Origin: Leucobacter celer subsp. astrifaciens
GTDB taxonomy: Bacteria > Actinomycetota > Actinomycetes > Actinomycetales > Microbacteriaceae
Assembly: GCF_001273835.1 (NCBI RefSeq)
Contig: NZ_JHEI01000144.1
Span: forward strand, 1-64,000
Length of the DNA stretch: 64,000 bases
Direction of reading: 5' to 3'
The notes under the pieces were generated by a model. That model saw only the letters and a list, made by a program, of their open reading frames with translations, did no database searches and was not told where the DNA came from. Made by a program: the position numbers and the translations under genes. Of this stretch, positions 53,301 to 62,179 are shown in pieces. Positions within the stretch are counted from its first letter, which is position 1, and every line of letters starts with the position of its first letter.

Positions 53301-55362
53301 CACGCTGCCGGCGTCGGAGCAGTCGGGGGTGTCGAATCCTGATGTGATCGACGTGCTGCCGAAGCAGGGCGCGGCCGGCACCTCGTTCAGCGGCACCTTC
53401 ACGTTCGTCGGGGCCGAGGTGACGCAGGGCGGTGCGCAGACGCGCATCCTGTACACGAAGAACGCGACGATCTCGGCGAACCCGCAGGATCCCTCCAACG
53501 GGGCCACGGGTGCAACGACCTGGTGCGACGCGCCCGCGGGCGGCACCCGGGTGTCGGGCGTGAACGGCTGCCCCGCCTCCGCGAGTGAGGTGACCGGCCT
53601 GCGCGTCCAGCGTTCGGGCGCCTATCTGTCGGGCGACGTGATCGAGATCGAGCTGTCGATGGTCGGAGTCGGCAACCGCGGGGGAGACGTGTACGTCAAC
53701 CGTGCCATGGCTGCTGCTGAGGGGCTGGACAACACGGTCGGCCCGATCCGCCGCCCCGAGGTCGCGATCGAGTCCTCGATCGGTGACTACGTGTGGTGGG
53801 ACCTCAACCGCGACGGCGTGCAGAACCAGTTCAAGGGTGCCGATGAGCGGCCCGCGACCGGGATCCCGGTGCGCATCACCGGCACCGACGATCTCGGCAA
53901 CGTCGTCGATATCGACACCACCACGGGCGATGACGGGAAGTACGTCTTCTCGCAGTTGCGGTCCTCGAACGCCGATGGCTACACGGTGACCTTCACGAAG
54001 CCCGACGGGTCGGAGTTCACGATGAAAGCCGCGGGCGAAGACCGGGCTGTGGATTCGAATGCGGATCCCGCGACGGGCATCGCTTCAGCGGTCGTGCTCG
54101 GACGAAACAGCCACGATCCCACGATCGACGCGGGTCTCATGCCCCTGGGCGGGCTGCAGATCAGCAAGGCGCTCACAGGGGTCGGGGCGGGCGAATTCGC
54201 CGCCAGCGATATTCTGAAGTTCCAAGTGGTCTGCGCCTTCGACCCGGAACTCGCCGGCGTCGAACCGACGGAGGTGCTCAACCAGGAGGTCTCCCTCCCC
54301 GTCAACGGGGCGGATGCGATCCTGAGCGATGTGCTGGGTCCGCTGCCCGCCTTCACGTCGTGCACCATCACCGAGACCGACCACGGCAGCGCCGACGAGG
54401 CGGCCGCGCCGGTGACGGTGACAGTGCCCTGGGACATCGTCGAAGAGCGGTCGGGAACCGTGACCGGGTCCATGACCAACTTCATCTCCGCGGGCTCCGT
54501 GCAGGTCTCGAAGGCCCTTGCGGGCGACGATATCGCGGTCGAGGCCGCGAAGGATCGCGTGTTCGAGATCCTCGTCACCTGCCAGAACGAAGAGACATCG
54601 GATGGTGAGGAATCCGTGATCTCGGACGTTTACTCCGGCATCGTGAAGATCAAGGGCGGCCAGACGAAGTACCTCGTCGACGACAGCGACCAGCCGCGGG
54701 TGCTCCCGCTGGGTGCGCGCTGCTTCGGTGAAGAGGTCAACACTGGCGGTGCTCAGGAATCGAAGGTCGACTTCCACTCGTGGGAGAAGTCGGTGGAGGT
54801 CGTCTCGGGCACGCCTGAGGAACTGCAGGTGCTGACCATCTCGGCGGTGAACACCTTCGAGAACGCGCAGCTCACCGTCTCCAAGAAGGTCGAGGGTCCC
54901 GGCACGGGCAGCTACTATGACTTCACCCTCGCCTGCACCATCCCCGGTACAGATGAGAACGGTGAGGCCGTGGACACCGAGTATGTTCTGCCGGAAGTAG
55001 ACGCTGAGTTCACGTTGAAAGACGGCGAATCCCGCACGATCACCGTGCCGGCAGGCGTGACCTGTCAGGTGGCCGAGACCAACGTGCCCGAAGAGGCGAC
55101 GGTCACGATCATCGACAGTGACGACACGACCGAGGACGGGGAGAGCGACGGCATCGTCGCCGACCTCACCGGCGCTGACAACACGGTGAAGGTCACCAAC
55201 ACCTTCCCCGAGCGTGATCGCGTGCTCACGGTGACCGGTGGCCAGATCCTCAGCGGAGTCGGCCTCATCGGAGCCGGCCTCCTGCTGGTCGGTCTCGCGC
55301 TGATGGTGCTGCGCGGCAGGCGCCGGAAGGAAGAGGAGGCCGCGCTTCCCGTCCGGGTCTAA
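50317..55362 (+). CDS. Giant sortase-anchored surface protein with DUF11/SdrD-like and Cna-like repeats
   Basis: 1681 residues from TTG 50317, with AGAGGAG five bases upstream. The signal peptide ends near ATASWA, followed by a Glu/Gly-rich spacer. The long middle carries DUF11-like beta domains (TITVSAPDMSLRTYPTEAL-type segments, then GIKLEKVALTPVVQVNRTGQ). An SdrD_B-like domain follows (IGDYVWWDLNRDGVQ). Three stalk domains of the DUF5979/SpaA type come next, each opening with (L/V)QxSKAL or LTVSKKVEG. The end is LTVTGG, a membrane helix and GRRRKEEEA. It should be wall-anchored and likely an adhesin or pilus-like stalk. Isopeptide bonds are plausible but not proven. Confidence 0.88.
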   Translation: MNTVDRLPGCSSAKRTLFSGGGVRRLTASAIAIALAFTLAPATASWADEPDTATEAQQGAEGAGTGEVSEGEGEGTGADGADDAEGGSDGTGGGEQGVQPLADSEDLPSLALQMRIASDGTESWDADDTAGNDSGPKNGIVRVNDTVTYEVEYVVTNNDAENLTWSVTFPKGMELTEIPGYCQATGSSLSPETAGEPALPLTADSIDELSEQTLTCNMGNRSVATDKVFVTTKVLNLVHQGQDLPILAATVTADGVEEPIAATPPLPTVKASARLMWDISKNSVALQENTGYHYGPINTQCPWNTARTCKQTTYHVLFSAPAGGKGAMPAIGDITFTDDLSPAAMYPSLSGTDIDAIEADLDKYGSRAYVGGTGYGVPGTEATGTQDATSRSEVNSVRDSGTMSLVQPGPGETAEITISAPDMSLRTYPTEALRPVGTALPGDAAYAVAQAINVFTPVDVIRDFGTESSTHNSWTLPTFNSYTDLDIRGFDPASDVQTSVDQPGENATSLPAGVTGPVHWNDYRTTTPIVELTGGFRKRFAGHPGAEGNMTSTEFSPSNNIHGEGPPGGATIQSGSITVAPTQTVTSQLFFRGTKPDAPAPVSAIGCDAWDNTKLNLHAVDAPAAIGAGYTSAMQRVPSEGEAVWVSGYNNVPGTYFATEKSQVPNVTFQYSAAPGAEGTATECGDAQGPWYDNPSEVPGNDPALAADGIYTAVARVRAFVNLPEPVSNHSYLGDGVYLVISIGLRAADNGMPTGTTLPNYGGVKMVIGEELTSEELLAHTQSWSQATYTSETHAGSGGDRLILAHAQARIDKQVRKGDSGAFSNTPPNVTGGDLVQYQLSPSLTSGAMTPGILKDVWVEDCLPASQSYDTASVTPAVVSPGSTPGDAQRPACAAGETYIRWVLPDHEVNAVIEPIILSVEVSPTAADGVYTNTVVVWAEDDASPLEQRRDQAQIQIANIAGIKLEKVALTPVVQVNRTGQDTNELNKWAVRLTNTLPASEQSGVSNPDVIDVLPKQGAAGTSFSGTFTFVGAEVTQGGAQTRILYTKNATISANPQDPSNGATGATTWCDAPAGGTRVSGVNGCPASASEVTGLRVQRSGAYLSGDVIEIELSMVGVGNRGGDVYVNRAMAAAEGLDNTVGPIRRPEVAIESSIGDYVWWDLNRDGVQNQFKGADERPATGIPVRITGTDDLGNVVDIDTTTGDDGKYVFSQLRSSNADGYTVTFTKPDGSEFTMKAAGEDRAVDSNADPATGIASAVVLGRNSHDPTIDAGLMPLGGLQISKALTGVGAGEFAASDILKFQVVCAFDPELAGVEPTEVLNQEVSLPVNGADAILSDVLGPLPAFTSCTITETDHGSADEAAAPVTVTVPWDIVEERSGTVTGSMTNFISAGSVQVSKALAGDDIAVEAAKDRVFEILVTCQNEETSDGEESVISDVYSGIVKIKGGQTKYLVDDSDQPRVLPLGARCFGEEVNTGGAQESKVDFHSWEKSVEVVSGTPEELQVLTISAVNTFENAQLTVSKKVEGPGTGSYYDFTLACTIPGTDENGEAVDTEYVLPEVDAEFTLKDGESRTITVPAGVTCQVAETNVPEEATVTIIDSDDTTEDGESDGIVADLTGADNTVKVTNTFPERDRVLTVTGGQILSGVGLIGAGLLLVGLALMVLRGRRRKEEEAALPVRV

Positions 55363-55372
55363 GCAGCCCGCT

Positions 55373-55414
55373 CGGGGTTCCGTCCCAGGACACCAGGTCC
55401 GTGGCGGAACCCCG
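55373..55414 (+). terminator. Hairpin after the giant surface protein gene
   Basis: CGGGGTTCCG (55373-55382) pairs with CGGAACCCCG (55405-55414); a second GGAC...GTCC stem sits in the loop. No T-run follows. Confidence 0.55.
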
Positions 55415-56092
55415 GGGAGACCACTCGAGAGTCGTCGTGCCCGCCCCTGGCACCCCGGAAGCAATGCGAAACCCTTCGGTGCGGGAGCGCTGCTCGGGGC
55501 GGGCATCACGATCCACCTCCCTTCAGATTTCAGATCTCAACTTCAGACTCCCTGGGCATCGTTCATTCATGGGGGACATTGATGCCCGGGGCCATACGGC
55601 CCGCGCCATCCGGTGCGGGTACCGAGCCCGTCACCCTGTTCGATCTCCTCGCAGACCCTGCACCACGAGCCCTTGCGCCGCTCCTCCCCCTTTGGCGCCG
55701 CGATGGATCTCTCGTATCGGCAGGGCAGGGTGACGGCACCCACCGTCGAGCATCCCCAACCATGTGCTGCAACGGGTCATGACAACCACAATGCAGCACG
55801 CTCGACGGCCCCATGGTACGGCTCTGGACAGTTCCCGATTCTCCCCCCAACCTCCCTCCGATGAGGGGACTGTCCAGGGTCGCACCCACTGGTTCGCGAC
55901 CGCGGTATCTGCGCGGATCCTTGCCCCGTGGATCCGCCTCGCCTCCGCCGAGTCGCTACCCGAGCCCCGAGTCGCTACCCGAAATGCGTGATTCCGATAG
56001 CGACTCGCAGATGCGATGCATGTTCGGTGTGCGAAGCCTGCTTTCGGGTCTGCGACGTGTCTGCGGCAGGTCGCGTCGTGCTCCGGAAACAG
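55415..56092. other. Long non-coding region between the surface protein and tRNA-Arg
   Basis: No supported gene over about 680 bases. A plus-strand ORF of 66 residues at 55582-55782 (ATG preceded by GGGGGA) has a Leu/Ala/Pro-rich centre. It could be a small protein, but nothing else supports it. An imperfect inverted repeat (CTGGACAGTTCCC near 55823 with GGGGACTGTCCAG near 55864-55878) and repeated GAGTCGCTACCCGA words near 55950-55980 are visible. Confidence 0.4.
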
Positions 56093-56137
56093 AAAAACCC
56101 CCGGAACTTCCGCATGATCTCGCGGTAGTTCCGGGGG
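56093..56137 (-). terminator. Terminator of tRNA-Arg
   Basis: On the minus strand, CCCCCGGAACT pairs with AGTTCCGGGGG around an 18-base loop that itself folds (ACCGCG...CGCGGTA-type), followed by TTTTT. It lies directly after the tRNA 3' end. Confidence 0.9.
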
Positions 56138-56141
56138 TGAG

Positions 56142-56218
56142 TGGCGCGCCCCGAGGGATTCGAACCCCCGACCTTCTGATCCGTAGTCAGATGCTCTATC
56201 CAGCTGAGCTAGGGGCGC
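56142..56218 (-). tRNA. tRNA-Arg (anticodon ACG)
   Basis: Minus strand: acceptor GCGCCCC/GGGGCGC, D-arm AGCTCAGCTGGATAGAGC, anticodon stem TCTGA/TCAGA with loop CTACGGA, T-arm GGGGGTTCGAATCCCTC, encoded CCA. The A34 of ACG is the substrate for the TadA encoded at 20917. Confidence 0.95.
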
Positions 56219-56398
56219 CCGTTGGTTTCCCAACCAGAAAGACATTACACGACTCCGATCGAAAACAGAAATCAGGGCGGCCCGGGCGTGTGTCCGCACC
56301 GCGGGGTGCGCACGAGAGCGCTTGGAGCGCGTTCGCGGCGCTCGGAGCGGCAGGGCTCGCGCGCGCGATGCCCGCCACCGCGGGGTACCCTGGAACGC

Positions 56399-56959
56399 GT
56401 GCCAGAGCAGAGCCCGCAGTCGAACGCCCCCGCCGCCCCGAGCGCCGAACTCGAGCGGGCGAGGTCGCTGATCCTCGAGATCCCCGACTACCCGTCGGAG
56501 GGGATCCTGTTCCGCGACATCACCCCGCTCCTCGCCGATGGCGAAGCCTTCAGGGTCACCGTGGACGCGCTCATCGCACCGTTCCTCGGCTCGTTCGACG
56601 TGGTCGCCGGACTCGAGGCGCGCGGCTTCCTGCTCGCGAGCGCCGCAGCCTACGCGAGCGGGACGGGGCTCATGCCGATCCGCAAGGCCGGCAAACTGCC
56701 GAGGCCCGCTGCGAACGTCGGCTACTCGCTGGAGTACGGCGCCGCCGAGGTCGAGGCGCACGCCGACTTCCCGCGCGGATCCCGGGTGCTGCTGATCGAC
56801 GATGTGCTCGCGACGGGCGGCACGCTCGCGGCGGCGCACACGCTGCTGCGCGACCTCGGCTATGCCGCGGCCGGCACCGCGGTGCTGTTCGAGATCGACG
56901 AACTCGGCGGACGGCGGACGGTGGACGATCCCGCGCTGCACACGGTGTTCAGCAGCTGA
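56399..56959 (+). CDS. apt: Adenine phosphoribosyltransferase
   Basis: 186 residues from GTG 56399. It salvages adenine to AMP with PRPP. It has IPDYPSEGILFRDITPLLAD at the start, GLEARGFLLASAAAYASG, the PRPP loop VLLIDDVLATGGTLAAA and a C-terminal FEIDELGGR strand. Convergent neither way: it follows tRNA-Arg on the opposite strand and precedes the DUF2207 gene by 54 bases. Confidence 0.92.
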   Translation: MPEQSPQSNAPAAPSAELERARSLILEIPDYPSEGILFRDITPLLADGEAFRVTVDALIAPFLGSFDVVAGLEARGFLLASAAAYASGTGLMPIRKAGKLPRPAANVGYSLEYGAAEVEAHADFPRGSRVLLIDDVLATGGTLAAAHTLLRDLGYAAAGTAVLFEIDELGGRRTVDDPALHTVFSS

Positions 56960-57013
56960 CGGTGCCTCGGGTGCTCCGGTCTCGACGTCCGAGGTCGGCG
57001 CTAGGGTCGAATC

Positions 57014-60000
57014 ATGAGCGGTAAGCGCAGGAGGTCGCAGCAGCCGGGCGGCTCGCTGCCCGCGCCCGATTTCTTCGATCTCGCCGGATCGGATCCCGAA
57101 CTGCTCAACTCGGGTCGCATTCCCGATCCGCAGCCGGCGCACACGCCGTTCTTCCAGTGGCTCGCGCGGGTGCTCACGGCGGTCGAGGCCCGCCTGCGCG
57201 CCCGGGGCGACGCCGCGGTGCGCAACGCCATCAAGTACTTCTGGTGCCTCATGGCGCTCGTCGGCGTCTTCCTGCTCCTCGGCCCGATCATCAACGCGCC
57301 GCTCGACATCGACGACGTGCTCGATTCCGCGAAGCTGAGCGAGGTCGACTGGGTCGCCACCGACGCGCAGATCGATTACGCGCTCGCGCGCACGGCGGAC
57401 GGCGGCTTCTCCGCCGACGTCGCGGAGCGGTACACCGCCCGGTTCACGAACGGTCCCGAGGCGGCCGTCGAACGGATGTTCGCCACGGAGTTCAACGGCC
57501 GCGACACCCGATTCGAGCTGCACGCGGCGACGATCGACGGCGAACCCGCCGACGTCGAGGTGCGACGGGGCGCCACGGTCACGCGGGTCGTGATCTCCCC
57601 GCCGGACGGCGCGCGGCTCGAGGGCGAGCGTGAGATCGCGCTCGCCTACGAGCTGCGCGACCTCGTCACGACCGAGATCGACGCCGCGACCGAGCAGGAG
57701 GTCGACAGCTGGTCCTGGCCGCTGCTCGGGCCGAGCTGGCCGCAGGCCACCAAGGGCGTCGAGGTGTCGTTGACGCTGCCGCACGAGCTGGACGATGCGC
57801 TCGTGCGCGCCCCGCGCGCCTATGTGGGGTGGCTGCTGCTGAGCGGAACCGAGTGGCTGACCCCCGAGGAGGAGACGGCGCAGGGCGTGCGCTACGCCTT
57901 CAGCAACGACGACACCCTGCCTCCGTACCCCGATCTCTTCATCGACACCAGCTTCGAGGCGGGCACCTTCGAGCAGCCGCCCACCACGCCCCTCTTCTGG
58001 CTGCAGACCTGGGGCCCGCTGATGCCGCTCGTGCTGCTGGCGATCCTGCTGCTGTTCGCGCTCGCGGCCCGCCGTATCGTGTGGGCCGACAGCGCGGGGG
58101 ATCCCTGGTACCTGCCCCGCTCCGACCCGCCCGACAGCCTCTCTCCGGCCAGAGCGGCCCAGCTGCTCGACCGGCCCTGGCACGCCGAGTTGATCTCCGA
58201 GCTGGGGGCAGGGCCGGCGGGATCGAAGTCGGCGAGGAAAACGAAGGGGAAGCCGGCGGATCCCGGCGGCCGGGATCGCGAACTGTGGTTGGCGGCGGTG
58301 GCACGGGCCGGCATGCGCGCCGGCCGGATCGGCAACTTCCCGAGCGTGGCCCGCCGGCGAGCGCGCTGGAGGGCGCACGATCATCCGGTCGAGGATCGGC
58401 TGCGCTGGGTGCCCGACAGCTACGTGCGAGACACGTTCATCTTCGGCTCCCTCGCGATCGCGCTGCTGCAGTGGGGGCTGCTGCGGCAGCTCTCGCACCA
58501 GGTGATCCTGACCGTCGTCTGGTGGCCAGGGCTCTTCGTGCTCGCGTCGACCGTGCTCGCGCTGGTCATCATCGGGGTGGTGGGCCGACCGCGCCCCCTC
58601 ACCCGCGCCGGTGCGCTCGCCGTGCAGCAGCTCAAGGGCATCGACGCGTACACCCGGGCGACGAGGCTGCTGGATCGCGGCCCCGCCGACGAACCGCTGC
58701 TGCCGTACGCGGTGCTCTTCGAGGGGCCGCGGCGGGCGGGGCGGGCCGTTGCCGGGCACGCGGCTCGCGAGTCGGGCGACCGCTGGCTCGGCCGCGGCTG
58801 GCGCACCGAGCACTTCGTATCGCTGCCGGCGGTGCTGACGCTCGTCGCGGCGGTCGCGCTCCTCGCCGGATCGATCGTCACCGTTTCGACCCAGCCGGTG
58901 CCCTACAACGACGAGGATTTCATCACCTGGCCGGGGTCCGGGCTGTCGGGGGCCATCTGGGCTCAGGTCGAGGGCTTCGACGTCTCGGCTGAGCTCGATC
59001 GCGACGAGAACGGCCGGGCGCGGCTCAGCGTCGTCGAACGCGATACCGTGCGGTTCACGCCGGGCGGCGCGTCGGTGCCGCAGTTGGCGAGGGAGTGGCC
59101 GAGGGAACGGCTCGGCCAGGATCTCGGTTTCGAGATCGCCGACGTGCGTGTCGACGGAGAGTCTGTGCCGTTCCGCGAGATCACGGGCCCGCAGAGCATT
59201 GTGATGGCCACTCGGACGTCGGAGGTGCTCGACGGTCTGTACGAGGTCGAGATCGAGTACACGCTGACGAGCCCGGTCGTGAGCACCGCGAACGGGCCGG
59301 AACCGATGCAGCAGCTGCGGTGGACGGCCTGGTACGACTTCTGGGACGACACTTACTACACGAACGCCGCAAGCGCCTTCGACGGCACCGCCCCGGTCCG
59401 TCCGCTCCGCGTCCAGCTCACCGTGGTGCCCGAACTCGCGGACGAGATCCGTTCCGGCGGGTGGATCGACTTCGACCATAAGCGCGATCGGGTGCCGTAC
59501 GAGAACGGCAACTGGTTCCAGCCGTGGGAGTACGAGAACCGCGTCTACCTCGACGATGACCTCGGGGTCTCGCGCCCGTACGAGCTGAGGATCGGCGACG
59601 AGCGCACTCTCGACGATGGTGCGCTGGTCGTATCGGTCGACGCGGAGACCGTCGAATCCCGAGAGGGCGAGGACTACGCGGAGGAGAAACCGGCCGGGCC
59701 CTGGCAGATCTCCGAAGAGATCAACGCGACCTTCGAGAAGTACGAACTCGATCTGAACAACGACCTCGGCGCGGTGCTGAACTTCGTGCCCGGCACCTTT
59801 GCGAACGTCGACGAACAGGCGTACGAGCGATACCGCCTCGCGCGCCAACTGCCGTTCGCGACCGTGCTCGGTCTCGCGGCGCTCGTCTCGGCGGCGTCGA
59901 TCGGCGTGTTCGTCTTCGCGCTGCGTACGCGCCGGCGCGCGAGCGCTTCGCTCCGCACGATCTCGTTCGCCGCCATTCCCCTCGCCGCCGCCGCTCAGAG

Positions 60001-60145
60001 CGTACTCTTCTGTTGGGCCGTGATGACGATGCCCGGCAGCGACAACCGCGGCTGGGGTGCGATCGCGATCGGCGCGCTCATGCTCACCGCCGTGCTGGCG
60101 CAGGTGATCCTGGTGGCCCGCCGCAGCGTGCCGCGCAAGGAGTGA
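57014..60145 (+). CDS. DUF2207-family large membrane protein
   Basis: 1043 residues. A cytoplasmic N-terminus and one helix near 75-95 are followed by a large extracellular beta-rich domain (SEVDWVATDAQIDYALART onward). Then come two helices near 330-350 and a cytoplasmic part with a helix pair near 475-520. A second extracellular beta-domain (from VEGFDVSAELDRDENGRARL) and three C-terminal helices complete it. This duplicated layout is DUF2207. Function unknown. The GTKGV-type membrane architecture suggests a wall or lipid role. It stands between apt and an acyl-CoA synthetase. Confidence 0.8.
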   Translation: MSGKRRRSQQPGGSLPAPDFFDLAGSDPELLNSGRIPDPQPAHTPFFQWLARVLTAVEARLRARGDAAVRNAIKYFWCLMALVGVFLLLGPIINAPLDIDDVLDSAKLSEVDWVATDAQIDYALARTADGGFSADVAERYTARFTNGPEAAVERMFATEFNGRDTRFELHAATIDGEPADVEVRRGATVTRVVISPPDGARLEGEREIALAYELRDLVTTEIDAATEQEVDSWSWPLLGPSWPQATKGVEVSLTLPHELDDALVRAPRAYVGWLLLSGTEWLTPEEETAQGVRYAFSNDDTLPPYPDLFIDTSFEAGTFEQPPTTPLFWLQTWGPLMPLVLLAILLLFALAARRIVWADSAGDPWYLPRSDPPDSLSPARAAQLLDRPWHAELISELGAGPAGSKSARKTKGKPADPGGRDRELWLAAVARAGMRAGRIGNFPSVARRRARWRAHDHPVEDRLRWVPDSYVRDTFIFGSLAIALLQWGLLRQLSHQVILTVVWWPGLFVLASTVLALVIIGVVGRPRPLTRAGALAVQQLKGIDAYTRATRLLDRGPADEPLLPYAVLFEGPRRAGRAVAGHAARESGDRWLGRGWRTEHFVSLPAVLTLVAAVALLAGSIVTVSTQPVPYNDEDFITWPGSGLSGAIWAQVEGFDVSAELDRDENGRARLSVVERDTVRFTPGGASVPQLAREWPRERLGQDLGFEIADVRVDGESVPFREITGPQSIVMATRTSEVLDGLYEVEIEYTLTSPVVSTANGPEPMQQLRWTAWYDFWDDTYYTNAASAFDGTAPVRPLRVQLTVVPELADEIRSGGWIDFDHKRDRVPYENGNWFQPWEYENRVYLDDDLGVSRPYELRIGDERTLDDGALVVSVDAETVESREGEDYAEEKPAGPWQISEEINATFEKYELDLNNDLGAVLNFVPGTFANVDEQAYERYRLARQLPFATVLGLAALVSAASIGVFVFALRTRRRASASLRTISFAAIPLAAAAQSVLFCWAVMTMPGSDNRGWGAIAIGALMLTAVLAQVILVARRSVPRKE

Positions 60146-60159
60146 GCGCGCCAGCCCCG

Positions 60160-60273
60160 CCCCTGCATCCTGCGCGCGTCCTGCCCCGCCCTCATCCTGC
60201 GTGAGGCATCCCCGTCATCCTGCGCGCAACCTGCCCCACCCCGTCATCCTGCGCGAAGAATGAGTCGCAGGAT
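60160..60273. repeat. CATCCTGCGCG repeat cluster
   Basis: CATCCTGCG occurs about four times (near 60165, 60192, 60215 and 60244). The last pairs with CGCAGGAT at 60266-60273 around 12 bases. The same hairpin family appears at 21495-21516. Here it lies in a tandem, not a convergent, gap. Confidence 0.6.
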
Positions 60274-60377
60274 CCACACCCGAGAACCCGCCGAGGAATC
60301 CGTCTCCGGGAACCCCGTGAACACCCGCAGGGACGAAGGATGTCTCTCGATACGACCTCTGCGAGAGAATGGGGTTC

Positions 60378-62144
60378 ATGACTCACACCGACCCGACCGC
60401 CGCCTTCTTCGCCGCGCGGGATCAGCTGCTCGAGTGCGCGGGGGATCCCGCCCGCGCCCGCGCCGAGTTCCGCTGGCCCGACGTCGGCCCCGAGTTCAAC
60501 TGGGCGCACGACGTCTTCGACCGCATCGCCGACGGCAACGAGGCGACGGCGCTCTGGATCGCCGAGGAGGACGGCGGCGAACTGAAGCGCAGCTTCGCGC
60601 AGATGAAGCAGCGCTCGGACCAGGTGGCCAATTGGCTGCGCGACATCGGCGCGAAGCCGGGCGACGTGGCCATGCTCATGCTCGGCAACCGCGTCGAACT
60701 GTGGGAGATCATGCTCGCAGCGATGAAGCTCGGCGTCGTGATCCTGCCCACCTCCGTGGTGCTCGGCGCGCACGAGCTCGTGGACCGCGTGGAGCGCGGC
60801 GGCGTGCGATGGGTCTTCGCCGCTGCGGAGGACGCGATCAAGTTCGCAGCGGTGCCGGGTGCTTTCCGCGGCATCGGCGTCGGGTTCGACGCCGCCTCGC
60901 AGGATCATCGGGCGCAGCTCTTCGATTGGTTGCGCTACGAGGAGGCGAGCGCCGCATCCCTCGCCCCGGTCCGCAAGACCACGGCGAGCACCGATCCCGC
61001 GCTGCTCTACTTCACCTCCGGCACCACCAGCCTGCCCAAGATCGTGGTGCATTCCCACACCAGCTACCCGGTGGGCCACCTCACCACGCTGTCCTGGCTC
61101 GGCGTGCGGCCGGGCGATGTGCACCTCGTCATCAGCGCACCCGGTTGGGCCAAGCACGCCTGGTCGAGCTTCTTCGGCCCCTGGCACGTGGGAGCCACCG
61201 TCTTCGTGGCGAACTACGCCCGCTTCGATCCCGAGTTCCTCGTCTCCGAGCTCGACCGCGTCGGGGTCAACACCTTCTGCGCGCCGCCCACGGTGTGGCG
61301 CATGCTGATCCAGAAACGCCTCGACAACAAGCCGCGCGCGCTGCGGGAGGTCGTCTCGGCGGGCGAGCCGCTCAACCCGGAGGTGATCGCGCGCATCAGG
61401 GAGTGGTGGGGCCTCGACATCCGCGACGGCTACGGCCAGACCGAGACCACCGCGCTCATCGGCAACATGCCGGGCGACCCCATCGTGGCGGGAGCCATGG
61501 GCAAGCCCCTGCCCGGCGTCGACGCCGTGCTCGTCGACCCGCTCACCGGCGGGGAGGCCGACGAGGGGGAGATCTGTCTGCGCATCGTCGGCGCCGACCC
61601 GGCCGTCGACGGCGACCTGGTGCGTCGCGAGCCGGTCAACCTCATGCCCGGCTACTTCGGCGATGTCGCGGCCACGGAGAAGGCCACTGCCGGCGGGCTC
61701 TTCCACACCGGCGACGTCGCGCAGCGCGGCGAGGGAGGCGTGCTCACCTTCGTCGGGCGCACCGACGACATCTTCAAGTCGAGCGACTTCAAGGTCTCGC
61801 CGTTCGAGGTCGAGAGCGCGCTCATCGAGCACGCGTCCGTGGCCGAGGCCGCGGTGGTCGGTGCTCCCGACGAGACCCGCCTCAACGTGACGAAGGCCTA
61901 CGTCGCGCTCGCCGCCGGTGTCGAGGCCGACGCGGACACCGCCCGCGCGGTCCTCGCCCACGCCCGCGCCGCGCTGCCGCCCTACATGCGCGTGCGCCGG
62001 GTCGAGTTCTTCGAGCTGCCCAAGACGACCTCCGGCAAGATCCGCCGCGTCGAGCTGCGGCAGCGCGAGGAGGCGGCGTTCGCCGCCGGGGAGCGGCTCG
62101 AGCGCGAGTGGCGCGAGGAGGACTTCCCCGGTCTCAAGGGATGA
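60378..62144 (+). CDS. AMP-forming acyl-CoA synthetase (medium-chain/benzoate-CoA-ligase-like)
   Basis: 588 residues from ATG 60378 (ATG 60369 is possible). Adenylating motifs: YFTSGTTSLPKIVVHSH, GYGQTETT, HTGDVAQRGEGG...GRTDDIFKSSDFKVSPFEVE, and the C-terminal PKTTSGKIRRVEL with the catalytic Lys. It activates an unknown acid with ATP and CoA. Length and the N-terminus fit ACSM-like enzymes better than MenE. Convergent with menC. Confidence 0.88.
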   Translation: MTHTDPTAAFFAARDQLLECAGDPARARAEFRWPDVGPEFNWAHDVFDRIADGNEATALWIAEEDGGELKRSFAQMKQRSDQVANWLRDIGAKPGDVAMLMLGNRVELWEIMLAAMKLGVVILPTSVVLGAHELVDRVERGGVRWVFAAAEDAIKFAAVPGAFRGIGVGFDAASQDHRAQLFDWLRYEEASAASLAPVRKTTASTDPALLYFTSGTTSLPKIVVHSHTSYPVGHLTTLSWLGVRPGDVHLVISAPGWAKHAWSSFFGPWHVGATVFVANYARFDPEFLVSELDRVGVNTFCAPPTVWRMLIQKRLDNKPRALREVVSAGEPLNPEVIARIREWWGLDIRDGYGQTETTALIGNMPGDPIVAGAMGKPLPGVDAVLVDPLTGGEADEGEICLRIVGADPAVDGDLVRREPVNLMPGYFGDVAATEKATAGGLFHTGDVAQRGEGGVLTFVGRTDDIFKSSDFKVSPFEVESALIEHASVAEAAVVGAPDETRLNVTKAYVALAAGVEADADTARAVLAHARAALPPYMRVRRVEFFELPKTTSGKIRRVELRQREEAAFAAGERLEREWREEDFPGLKG

Positions 62145-62179
62145 TCCCTCGTCTCAGGTGAGTGATCCCTCGTCTCAGG
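62142..62179. repeat. 17-base direct repeat at the convergent end of menC
   Basis: TGATCCCTCGTCTCAGG occurs at 62142-62158 and 62163-62179. The second copy overlaps the menC stop region. It lies between the convergent acyl-CoA synthetase and menC and may be a replication-slip duplicate. Confidence 0.7.

Noticed and set aside
55813..57024. Plus-strand frame containing GIRTPDLLIRSQMLYPAELG
   Set aside because: This phrase is the well-known false translation of a tRNA-Arg gene on the other strand.
55631..59848. 1405-residue minus-strand frame
   Set aside because: Antisense to the DUF2207 gene and tRNA-Arg; no start site, domain or normal composition.
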